Below are positions 1-9,600 of a stretch of 64,000 nt of DNA, in pieces; the first letter of the stretch is position 1, and every line of letters begins with the position of its first letter. The position numbers were made by a program, and so were the translations under genes. The DNA comes from Muricoccus nepalensis. Lineage in GTDB: Bacteria > Pseudomonadota > Alphaproteobacteria > Acetobacterales > Acetobacteraceae. The stretch is from assembly GCF_006438825.1 (NCBI RefSeq), contig NZ_RCZP01000006.1, forward strand, positions 140,876 through 204,875. Reading direction: 5' to 3'. Below the pieces are notes generated by a model. It was not told where the DNA came from. It worked only from the letters and a program-made list of their open reading frames with translations, and ran no database searches.

Positions 1-125
1 GGCGCCCGTCCTGCGCCTTCCCGCTGCCGCTCGTCGTGGGGCTGCGCGCGCTGTCGCTGCTGCCGGCGCCGCTGGCGGACCGGGCGGTGCGGCTGCTGCG
101 GTTCCGGATCGCGGAGGGCGGCTAG
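1..125 (+). CDS. Short-chain dehydrogenase, C-terminal fragment (RkpH-like)
   Basis: Only the last 40 codons are inside the window, ending at a TAG at 123-125. The tail is rich in Leu, Pro and Arg and ends in Ala-Glu-Gly-Gly. This resembles the hydrophobic C-terminal extension of membrane-associated SDRs found beside capsule lipid genes. The stop overlaps the stop of the convergent KpsS-like gene by two bases. In rhizobial rkp-1 loci an SDR (RkpH) accompanies RkpA and RkpG and is thought to reduce the keto product. The assignment leans on context because the cofactor and catalytic motifs lie upstream of the window. Confidence 0.5.
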   Translation, partial: RPSCAFPLPLVVGLRALSLLPAPLADRAVRLLRFRIAEGG

Positions 126-1378
126 GGCGGCGTCTCGAGGAGGGGCTGGTTGACCAGCCCGTGGTGCAGGCGGTGGACGGCGCCCGCCACGGCGGCGTCG
201 AGGCCGGGGCGGGCGTAGTAGGCGCCGCGGAGGTGCAGGCAGTGGGCGATGCCGCGCAGGAAGGCCTCGCGCAGCACGGGGTCGGGCGCGCGGCCCTCGG
301 TCCAGAAGGTGCTGAGCGGGCCGCCATGGGTGAGGCCGGGGATCTTGTAGAGGGCGTCGCCGAGGGCGAGGGTCGGCAGGCGGTCCACGATCGAGCGCAG
401 GCCGACGGTGCTGTTGATGGTGATGACGCCCTGCACGCTCTCGGTAATGGCGCCGAGGTTGCCGCCGCCGAGATAGTGGACGCGCTCGGCCACTCCTGCC
501 CGCTGCGCCATGCCCGCCACGCGGCGGCCCCAGTTTTTGATGGCGGGGTCCAGCGGGTGGACCTTCACGAGAAGCTGCGCCTCCGCCGGCGCGTGGGCGG
601 CGAAGGAGCGGGTGACCTCGTCGATGGCCGTGTCGAGGTCGGGGTAGGTGGAGTAGGCGCGGACGGAGAAGTCGGTCTCCATCTGCATCGCCATGAGGAA
701 GAGCGGGCGGCCCTGGCGCTTCAGCCGGTCGATGATCGCGTCCGCCCGCCGGTTGGCGCGGCGGCGGCCGAGGATGCGGGTGAGGGTGCCGAGATAGACC
801 TGCAGCGGGTTGTAGATCTGGTGGCTCTCGTAGTGCCGGAAGGGGCCGGGGACGAGGCTGGCGAAGTGGTAGGCCATGTCCCAGACGGCCTGGTTGAAGA
901 AGCTGTCGCGGTAGCGGGTCGCGAGGTCGGGCGGCGGCAGGTCCCTGGCGAGGGCGAGGATGGCCTCGGGGTCGCGCGGGAAGCGGCTCTCGCGGTTCAG
1001 GCCGTCGAACTCGAAGGTGATCCAGTCGGGGCGGAGGTAGCCGAAGTCGGTGGCGACCACGTCGGTGCCGCGCGCCCGCGCCGCCGCGATCGCCTCGCGG
1101 TGGTAGAAGCGCTGCTCGCCGAGGAGGACGATGGCGTCGACGGCGTGCCGGTCGAGGAAGGCGGCGATGAAGGCGGGCCATTCCTCGGGGCGGCCGGTGA
1201 AGTCGGTTGCGCCCGGGCCACGCCAGGCGAGCCGGTCGCCGAGGCAGAGGTTGATCCGGTGCACCCCGTGGCCGAGGCGGCGCAGGCCCGCGCCGATCTC
1301 GCTGAAGAACGGGGTGATCGGCCCCTGCAGGAAGAGGAATTGCCTCGGCCGGGGAGCGCTTTCTGATTCCTGAGGCAC
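122..1378 (-). CDS. kpsS: Capsular polysaccharide protein, KpsS-like
   Basis: This 418-residue cytosolic protein of the KpsS/RkpJ family (Capsule_synth) begins with the typical FLFLQGPITPFF segment, followed by a Rossmann-like region. KpsS transfers the first beta-Kdo to a lipid acceptor during group 2 capsule export. The second half has the conserved KVHPLD block near residue 280 and a late Ser/Thr-rich loop (INSTVGL), as in the family. The start used is a GTG at 1376-1378, because no ATG lies in frame before the conserved block. It is transcribed with the genes upstream (formyltransferase, oxoamine synthase, PKS, glycosyltransferase), which suggests the glycan acceptor is the lipid made by this cluster. 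Confidence 0.85.
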   Translation of the reverse strand: MPQESESAPRPRQFLFLQGPITPFFSEIGAGLRRLGHGVHRINLCLGDRLAWRGPGATDFTGRPEEWPAFIAAFLDRHAVDAIVLLGEQRFYHREAIAAARARGTDVVATDFGYLRPDWITFEFDGLNRESRFPRDPEAILALARDLPPPDLATRYRDSFFNQAVWDMAYHFASLVPGPFRHYESHQIYNPLQVYLGTLTRILGRRRANRRADAIIDRLKRQGRPLFLMAMQMETDFSVRAYSTYPDLDTAIDEVTRSFAAHAPAEAQLLVKVHPLDPAIKNWGRRVAGMAQRAGVAERVHYLGGGNLGAITESVQGVITINSTVGLRSIVDRLPTLALGDALYKIPGLTHGGPLSTFWTEGRAPDPVLREAFLRGIAHCLHLRGAYYARPGLDAAVAGAVHRLHHGLVNQPLLETPP

Positions 1379-1449
1379 CCGGGTTCCATATGCGGCGCGG
1401 GCGGCGGGGACAATCCCGCATCGGCCGGGCCCGCCCGGCCGCGGGGTGG

Positions 1450-2268
1450 TCAGAGGCGGGCGCGCAGCGCCGCCCGGATGTCGGCGGCGTCGACGAGGCG
1501 GAGGCCGCGGCGCCGGGCGTCGCGCAGGGCGGCGCGGGAGGGGAAGGGGCGGTAGGGCAGGGGCTCGACGGGCCGTTCCTCGGCGTCGCCGGTGGCGAGG
1601 CGGGCCAGGGCCTCGGCGGCGAGCGGGACGGCGGCCTCGTGCAGGAGGCGGGCGGCGGCGGAGACGGTGGTGCCGGGCGGGAGGGGAACCGCGCGCTGGG
1701 CGAGCACCGCCCCGGCGTCGATCCGGGGCACGAGGCGGTGGACGGTGACGCCGTGGGCGCCGTTGCCCTCCAGCCCCGCCCAGAAGGTGGGGATGGGGCC
1801 GCGGTGGCGGGGCAGGAGGGAGGGGTGGACGTTGATGCCGCCCTTTGGGGCGAGGGCGAGGGTCTCGGCGGAGAGGATCCCGTCGAAGTGGAAGGTGACG
1901 ATCAGCTCGGCGCCGGAAGCGCGGAGGGCCTCGGCGAAGGCGGGGCCGTTCACGTCCTCCACGGCCACCACGCGCGCGGCGCCGTCGGACAGGGCGCGGG
2001 CGAGCGGCCCCGGGCCGGGCGAGAGGAGGCCCGCGAGGCGGGGCAGCGCCATGTTCACCAGGAGGTAGCCGAGAAGGCGCGGCCCCGAACGGCGGAGGTG
2101 GCGCCAGGCCTGGCCGAGCGGGCCGCCGGCGCTGCGGCGGTAGGGGTTGGAGAGGCCGACAAGGGCGAGGCTGTCGCGGTGGCGGGCGGCGAAGGCGGCG
2201 ACCGCCCCCGCGCTCGCCGCGCTGGCGAGGGTGAGGAGGGCGATGCGCGGGAGGGGCGCGCCGCTCAG
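1450..2268 (-). CDS. Formyltransferase-family protein
   Basis: The protein has the core of 10-formyl-THF-dependent formyltransferases (Met-tRNA formyltransferase/PurN/ArnA fold). The motif INVHPSLLPRHRGPIP contains the Asn and His of the active site, followed by the conserved GVTVHRLVPRIDAG stretch. The first in-frame ATG/GTG/TTG is GTG 2058, which would give 202 residues and delete half of the Rossmann domain. The frame is open upstream and encodes a convincing N-terminus (RIALLTLASAASAG, then SNPYRR). I therefore extend it to a CTG at 2268 that overlaps the stop of the upstream oxoamine synthase. A sugar amine or the amine of the cluster's lipid are possible substrates. The fold is secure, but the start and substrate are not. 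Confidence 0.7.
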   Translation of the reverse strand: MSGAPLPRIALLTLASAASAGAVAAFAARHRDSLALVGLSNPYRRSAGGPLGQAWRHLRRSGPRLLGYLLVNMALPRLAGLLSPGPGPLARALSDGAARVVAVEDVNGPAFAEALRASGAELIVTFHFDGILSAETLALAPKGGINVHPSLLPRHRGPIPTFWAGLEGNGAHGVTVHRLVPRIDAGAVLAQRAVPLPPGTTVSAAARLLHEAAVPLAAEALARLATGDAEERPVEPLPYRPFPSRAALRDARRRGLRLVDAADIRAALRARL

Positions 2269-3596
2269 CCCGGAGACTCCAGGGGCGGCTCCGCGGGCGG
2301 GGTGCCGGCGCAGGCCTCGGCGACGATCGCGGCCGTGCGGTCGATCTGCGCCTCGGTGTGCTCGGAGGAGACGAAGAAGCGGAGGCGGGCCGCGCGCTCG
2401 GGCACGGCGGGGAAGGTGATGGGCTGCGCGTTCACGCCCCGCTCGAAGAGCGCCGCGGAGAGGCGGCCGGCGCGGATCGAGGAGCCCGTCATCAGCGGCA
2501 CGATGGCGTGGCCGGCCGAGGCGCCGGCGTCGAGGCCGCGCGCGCGCAGCGCGTCCCGCAGCCGGGTGGCGTTGGCGTTCAGCCGCGCGACGCGCCAGGG
2601 CTCCTCGGCCATGACGCGCAGCGATTCGAGGGCGGAGGCGGCGAGGACGGGCGCGAGGCCGACGGAGTAGACGAAGCCGGGGGCGGTGTGGCGCAGCCAG
2701 TCGATGAGCTGGCGCCGCGCCGCGATGTAGCCGCCGCAGGAGGAGAGGGTCTTCGACAGCGTGCCCATCCAGATGTCGACACCCGAGGGATCCACGCCCT
2801 GCAGCTCGAAGAGGCCGCGGCCCGCGGGGCCGAGCACGCCGAGGGAATGCGCCTCGTCCACCATCAGCCAGGCGTCGTGGCGGCGGGCGACCTCGACGAA
2901 GCGGGCGAGGTCCGGCACGTCGCCGTCCATGGAGTAGTGGCCTTCGATGACGATCAGCGCGCGGGCGGCGCCGCGGCGCAGCGCGGCCAGCTCGCGCTCG
3001 GCGGCCTGGGGGTCGTTGTGGGCGAAGGCGACGCGCTTCGCGCCCGAGAGGCGCGCGCCCTCGAGGCAGGAGTTGTGGATCGTCGCGTCGTGCAGGACGA
3101 CGTCGCGCGGGCCCATGAGGTGGCCGATGACGGTCACGTTCGTCGCGTGGCCGGAGACGAGGCAGAGCGCGGCCTCGGTGCCGTAATGCGCGGCGAGCGC
3201 GGCCTCGAGGGCCGCGTGGGGCGGGCGCTCGCCCGAGACGACGCGCGACGCGGAGGCGGAGACGCCGTAGCGGTCGATGGCGGCATGGGCGGCGGCCTTC
3301 ACGCGCGGGTCGCCGTTCAGGCCGAGGTAGTTGTAGGAGGAGAAGTTGAGGTAGTCCGCGCCGCCGATGCGCGTGGTGTCGGCGGCCAGGCCCTCGTGCG
3401 GGCGGAAGAAGGGGTTGGGGAGGTCGAGCGCCTCCATCGCCGTCTTCATCAGCTCGAAGTCGCGCAGCGCCGGCAGGGCGCCGAAGGAGCGCGCGTCCTC
3501 CTCGGCGCCGCTCTCCTCCTGCCGCGCGCGGCGCTTGGAGAGGCGTTGCAGCAGGGCGAAGCGGGCGGCGGCGGTGAGGCCGGTTCCCCCGGTCAT
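2265..3596 (-). CDS. Alpha-oxoamine synthase, RkpG-like (PLP enzyme)
   Basis: This 443-residue fold-type I PLP enzyme belongs to the serine palmitoyltransferase/KBL/BioF family. These enzymes condense an amino acid with an acyl thioester, losing CO2 and giving a beta-keto amine. Visible family motifs are LNFSSYNYLGL near residue 85, VSGHATN near 145, DEAHSLGVLG near 250 and the PLP lysine in GTLSKTLSSCGGY near 281. The extra 60-70 residues before the core are typical of the RkpG/SPT-like group. It lies 10 bp downstream of the PKS, so the acyl donor is probably the PKS-bound chain rather than free acyl-CoA. The product would be a sphingoid-like amino ketone. The amino acid used cannot be read from the sequence. 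Confidence 0.85.
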   Translation of the reverse strand: MTGGTGLTAAARFALLQRLSKRRARQEESGAEEDARSFGALPALRDFELMKTAMEALDLPNPFFRPHEGLAADTTRIGGADYLNFSSYNYLGLNGDPRVKAAAHAAIDRYGVSASASRVVSGERPPHAALEAALAAHYGTEAALCLVSGHATNVTVIGHLMGPRDVVLHDATIHNSCLEGARLSGAKRVAFAHNDPQAAERELAALRRGAARALIVIEGHYSMDGDVPDLARFVEVARRHDAWLMVDEAHSLGVLGPAGRGLFELQGVDPSGVDIWMGTLSKTLSSCGGYIAARRQLIDWLRHTAPGFVYSVGLAPVLAASALESLRVMAEEPWRVARLNANATRLRDALRARGLDAGASAGHAIVPLMTGSSIRAGRLSAALFERGVNAQPITFPAVPERAARLRFFVSSEHTEAQIDRTAAIVAEACAGTPPAEPPLESPG

Positions 3597-3606
3597 TGCG
3601 CCCGCC

Positions 3607-6600
3607 TCATGCCGGCGTCTCCGCCGCCTCGCCCGGCGCGGCGGGTTCGAAGGTGTCGAGCAGCGCGTCGAGCTGCGCCTCCCGCGCGCCGCCCGAGAGG
3701 CCCTCCACCATGCGCGCGGCGAGGCCGGCGACGGTCAGGTCCTCGGTGACGGCCGAGAGCGGCACGGGCATGCCGAGCCGCGCCTCGAGCGCGCCGCGCA
3801 GCTCGAGCCCGCCGAGGCTGTCGAGGCCGAGGCGCGCCACGGGCGCGTCGGGCGCGATGCTCTCGGCGGGGAGGCGGAGGATGCGGCCGAGCTCCTCCGC
3901 GCCGATGCGGACAAGCATCGCCCGGGCCTCGGCGGCGGGCAGGGCCGCGAGGTGGGCGCGCATGTCGGCGATCCCCGCGTCCGCGTCCTCGGCGCCGGCG
4001 CGGAGCGCGGCGAAGGCGGGCTCGCGCAGCACGGCGAGGGCGGCGCCGGCGCGCGCCCAGGCGACGCGCGCGAGCGAGACGACGGGCGCGCCGCCCGCGA
4101 GGAGCGCGGGGAGGGCGTCGAGCGCCTCGCGCGCGGCGATCGGCTCCACCCCGAGGCGGCGGGCGAGGGTGCGGGCGGTCTCGGCGTCGCGCGCCAGCAC
4201 GCCGGCGTCGGCGATCGGCCCCCAGCAGACCGCGAGCGCCGGCCGGCCCTGCGCGCGGCGTCGGCGGGCCAGCGCCTCCAGCGCCGCGTTCGCCGCGACG
4301 TAGTTCGCCTGGCCGGGATTGCCGAGCGCGGTGGTGGCCGAGGAGAAGAGGAGGAAGAGGTCGACCGGGTCGGCGGCGGTCAGGCGGTCGAGGTTCTCCG
4401 CCGCGCCGAGCTTGGGGGCGAGGCTGCGGGCGAAGCGGGCGGCGTCCATGCCGCTCGCCGCGCCGTCGTCGAAGACGGCCGCGGCGTGGACGACGCCGGT
4501 GACGGGTCCCTCCGCGCGCAGCGCCTCGAGGAGGGCGTGGAGCGCCGCGCCGTCGGCGGCGTCCACCGCGTGGGCGCTGGCGCGGGCGCCGAGGGCGGCG
4601 AGGGCGGTGATCGCCTCCCCCACGCCCGGGGCGGCGGGGCCGCGGCGGGAGAGGAGGGCGATGCGGGCGGCGCCCTGGGCGGCCATCCACTTGGCGCATT
4701 CCAGCCCGAAGCCCGCGGTGCCGCCGGTGACGAGGATGGTGCCCGCGCCCGGCGCCCAGGGGGCGGGGGCGGCGCCGTCGGGGCGGGGCGGGAGGACGAC
4801 GATCTTGCCGATGTGCCCGCCGGCCTGGAGGAGGCGGAAGGCGCCCTCGGCCTCCTCCGCGCCGCGGCGGGAATAGGGAAGGGGGCGGAGGCTGCCGTCG
4901 GCGAGGCGGTTGCGGACGGATTCCAGCAGCCGCGCGGCCTCGGCCGGGCGGGCGCTGGGGAGCTGGTCCACGTCGATCCCGAAATAGGTGACGTTGCGGC
5001 GGAAGGGGCGGACGGCGACGCGGCGGTCCTCGGCGTAGTCGCGCTTGCCGAGCTCCACGAAGCGGCCGAAGGGCTTCACGAGGGCGAGCGAGCGCTCCAT
5101 CGCCTCGCCGGCGAGGGAGTTCAGCACGACGTCCACCCCCTCGGGCCAACGGCGGCGCAGCGCGTCGTCGAAGCCGGCGGCGCGGCTGTCGAGCACGAGG
5201 TCGGCGCCGGCGGCGCGGAGGAAGGCGCGGCGGGCCTCGCTGCCCGCGGTCATCGCGACCTCGGCGCCGGCGGCCTGGGCCACCTGGAGGGCGGCCAGCC
5301 CCACCGCGCCCGCGCCGCCGTGGATCAGCACGCGCTCGCCGGGCAGGAGGCGGGCGAGGGTCTCCAGCGCGTAGACGGCGGTGAGGAAGGCCACGGGGAT
5401 GGTGGCGGCGGCGGCGAAGGAGAGGCCCTCGGGGATGGTGGCGAGGGCGGCGGCGCGGGTGAGGGCGCGGCTGGCGAGCGCGCGGGGGGCGAAGCCGAAG
5501 ACGCGGCTGCCGGGGTGGAAGGGCGTGCCGGGCCCCGCGGCCTCGACCACGCCGGCGCACTCCATCCCGAGGCCGGCGCCGGCGAAGCCGTCCTTCAGCG
5601 TCTCCTCGGGCAGGAGGCCCTGGGCCCACATGAGGTCGCGGAAGTTGAGGCCGGCCGCCTCGACGCGCAGCCGCACCTCGCCCGGGCCGGGCGCGGGGGG
5701 CGCCTCCATCGGCTCCCAGGCGAGGGAGGCGAGGGCGCCGGGCTGGCGGATGGCGAGGCGCGCGGCCCGGGCGGGGGCCGGGGGCGCGCCGAGGGCCACG
5801 CGGGGCGCGCGGCGGGCGAGGTGGCCGAGGACGAGCTCCGGCTCGGCGCCGGGGGCGAGGATCTCGGGCAGGAGGCGGGTCGCCGCGGCCGCGGGGGCGA
5901 GGGCGGCGTCGACCAGGATGCGGCGGGGGGCGAGGTCCGGCATCTCGTTGGCGAGCACCCGCGCGAGGGCGCGCAGGGCCTCGGCGGCGGGGGTGGCGGC
6001 GTCGCCCTGGGCGACGAGGGTGAGGCCGGACGCGCTGCCGAGCGCGGCCTCGGCGAGGCGGACGAGGCCGGCGAGGGTGGTGGGCAGCCCCTCGGGCGCG
6101 GGGTTGGCGAGGGCGACGACGGTCGCGCCGCGCAGCGCCCGCGGCGGCAGGGCCTGGGCGTCCTCCAGCCGGTGGCGCTCGACCGCGGCGCCGGTGGGGT
6201 CAAGCGCGAGGGCCAGCGCCTCGGCGAGGGGCCCCGCCCCGGCGTCGGCGACGAGCAGCAGGCGGCGGCCCTCGGCGCAGGGCGGGGCGGCGGGCGCGGG
6301 CGCCGGGCGCCGGGCCGCGACGAGGAGGGCGGGGATGGGCGAGGCGCGCAGCGGCTCCGCGTGGCCGGCGAGCCAGCCCTCGGCCTCGAGCGCGCCGCGC
6401 CAGGCGGCGGGGCCGGGCAGCTCGGTCCGCGCGCCCTCCAGAGCGGCCTGGCCGCGCAGGAAGTCGGCGACGCGGCCGGGCTGGGGCGCCGCGAGGAGGA
6501 GCGCGCCGCCCTCGGCCAGGGAGGCGGCGAGGGCGGGGAGGAGGTCGGGGCCGGTGCGCTCCGCGAGGGGGTCGAGGAGGCCGACCACGAGGTCCGCGGC

Positions 6601-9600
6601 GGGGAGGGGGGCGCCAGAGCCGGGGTGCCACTCGGCGGTCGAGACCTCCGTCGCCTCGTGCGGGGGCGGGGCCGGGCGGGCCTCGCCGGCGAGGACGTGG
6701 AGGATGCGCCGGCCCGAGCGGGCGAGGCGGGCCGAGAGGGCGAGGGTGAGGGCGGGGCCGCCGAGGTCGAGCACGCGCAGCGGCCGCTCGGGCGGCCAGG
6801 CGGTGGCGATGGCGCCGGCGGCGTCGGCCAGGACCGCGGCCAGGCGGGTGCGGGCGGCGGATTCGTCGGAGAGGGCGAGGGGCGGGGCCTCGGGCGGGAG
6901 GTGCCCGGCGAGGGCCTGGGGAAGGCGCTCGGCCGCGAGCGCGAGGGTGGCGAGGTCCTGGGCGAGGACGGGGCGCTCGGCGAGGACGGAGAGCCAGATG
7001 TCCTCGGGCGCGGGCAGGTCGTCGCCGGGCAGGAGGCGCCAGGCGCTGCCGTCGCGCGCGGCGAGGCCGTCCTCCTCCAGCGCGCGCAGCATGGCGGCGG
7101 CGTAGGGGTTGGTGGGCAGGATGGCGGCGCCCGGGGTGGCGCCGGGCAGCGCGCGGGCGACGGCGGAGGCGGCGTAGGCCTCCAGGAGAAGGGCGGATTC
7201 CGAGAGGTCGAGCGCCTCGTCGCGCGCCTCGGCGGCGGCGAGGGCGGCGCCGAGGTCGGGGAGGACGGGGAGGAGCGCGGGGTCGTGGGCCGGGCGGTCC
7301 TCGAGGCGGAAGGCGGCGAGGTCGGCGCCCGCGCGGCCGAGGCGGGCGCGCTGGAACCACACGCCCTCGGCCGCGGCCACCGGGCGGCCGGCGGCGTCGG
7401 AGAGCACGAGCCTGGCCTCGGCGGCGCGCTGGCCGGCGTGGTCGAGGAAGAGGGCGGCGCGGGTGGCGGGGCCGGCGCCGCGGCGGAGGACCAGGCGCTC
7501 GAAGCGGACGGGCACCAGCGCCTCGCCGGAGGGGCCGGCGCCGAGGCCGCCGCCCTCGGCCAGGAGGGCAATCAGGCCCTGCAGGGCGCCGTCGAGGCGG
7601 ACGGGGTGGAGGTGGAAGCCGGCATCGGCCGGGGCGGCGGGGGGCAGGTCCAGCACCACCTCGGCGGCGGCACCTCCCTCGGCGAGGAGGACGTGGCGGA
7701 CGGGGCGGAAGGCGGGGCCGTAGTCGAGGCCGCAGCGGGCGGCGGCGGCGTGCAGCACCGCCTCCTCCACGCGCCGGCCGCCGGCCGGGGGCGCGGCCTC
7801 GGGCAGGGCGCCGGCCCCGGTCGCGCGCAGCAGGCCGCGCGCGTGCAGGGACCAGCCCTCGGCGCTCAGGCGGCGGCGGGATTCGAGGCGGAAGGTGCCG
7901 TCGTCGGCGAGGCGGAAGCGGACCTCCTGGCTGCCCGCCTCGGGGCCGCCCGCGGGGACGGGCAGGGGGCGGAGGATCTGCAGGGTGCAGACCTCCAGCG
8001 CCTCGGCGTCGGGGAAGCGGAGGGCGGCGGCGGCGAGGGCCATCTCGGCCATGGCGGCGGCGGGCAGCACGGGGTCCTCGCCCAGCCGGTGGTCGGCCAG
8101 CCAGGGCATGAGGGCGGCGTCGAGCGGGCGGCTCCAGAGCGCCGCGCCGCCCTCCGGCCCCGCGTCGCGGCGGAAGCCGAGCAGGGGGTGGTCGAGCGGG
8201 GCGTCGTGCAGGCGCGCGGCCTCGGGCGTCGTCGGGAACCAGTGGCGCGCGCGGGCGTAGGGGGTGGGGGGCAGGCCGCGGCGGAGCGCGGGACCCCGGA
8301 AGGCGGGGGCGCCGCGCGGGTCGGCGCCGAGGGCGATCGCGCGGTCCGCGATGGCCGGCACGGGGTCGCCCGGCGGGTCGCGGCGCGAGAGGCCGGCGAG
8401 GACGGGCGCGGGGGAGCCGGCGGCGCGCAGCGCCTCCCGCAGGTAGGATTGCAGGATGGGGTTGGGGCCGATCTCGATGACCAGCCCGGCGCCGGCGCGG
8501 GCGGCGGCGCCGGCGGCCTCGGCGAAGCGCACGGGGGCGCGGAGGTTGCGCCACCAGTAGGCGGCGCCGGCCGGCTCCGCGAGCGCCGCGCCCGTGACGG
8601 TGGAGAGGAAGGGCAGCCGGGGCGGGGTGGCGCGCAGGCCCTCCAGCGAGGCGGCGAGGTCGCGCTCCACCTCGTCCATGGCGGCGGAGTGGAAGGCGTA
8701 GTCGAGGTCGAGCACCACGAGGTTGATGCGCTGGCGCCGGGCGGCGGCGGAGAGCCGCTCGATCGCGGCGGCGGGGCCGGCGATGGTGAGGGCGCGGGGG
8801 GCGTTGCGGGCGGCGACCTCGAGGCCGGGGCCGCACTCGGCGAGCAGCGGCGCGGCCTCGGCCTCGGTCGCGGTCATGGCGGCCATGCGGCCCCGCCCGC
8901 GCGTACGGGCCTGGGCGGCCGAGCGCGCGACGATCAGACGGGCGGCCGCGGGCAGGTCGAGGATGCCGGCGGCCAGCGCCGCCGCGACCTCCCCGACGGA
9001 GTGGCCGAGCACCATGGCGGGCTGGATGCCCTCCGCCGCGAGGGCGGCGACGAGGCCGTGCTGGGCGGCGAAGAGGGCGGGCTGGGCGACCTCGGTGGCG
9101 GCCAGGGCCTCGGCCGTGAAGCCCTCCGCCAGGCCGCGGGCGACGGACCAGCCGAGGCGGGGGGCGAGCTCCGCGTCGGCGGCCTCCACCGCGTCGCGGA
9201 AGGCGCGGGAATGGGCCATGGCGTCCCGGGCCATGCCGGGGAAGGGGGAACCGTTGCCGGAGAAGGCGAAGGCGACGCCGCCAGCGCCGACGCCGGGCGG
9301 GACGGCGCCCTGCACCCCCATGGGCTCGCCCGCCGCGAAGGCCTCCAGCCCCGCGGCCAGGGCCTCGGCGCCGGCGCCGCGCAGGACGAGGCGGTGGGGG
9401 TGGAGGTCGCGGTGGCGGGCGAGGCCGCGGAGGAGGGCCGGGGCTTGCGCGGGGGCGGCGCGGAGGGCGGCGGCCCAGGCCATCGCGGCCGCCGGCAGGG
9501 TGGCGGCGCTGCGGGTGGAGAGCAGCAGGGGCGGGGCCGCGCCGCCCGCCGCCCCCCCGTTCTCCGCCGGGCCGCGGGCGGCCGGTGGGGGGGCGGGGGC

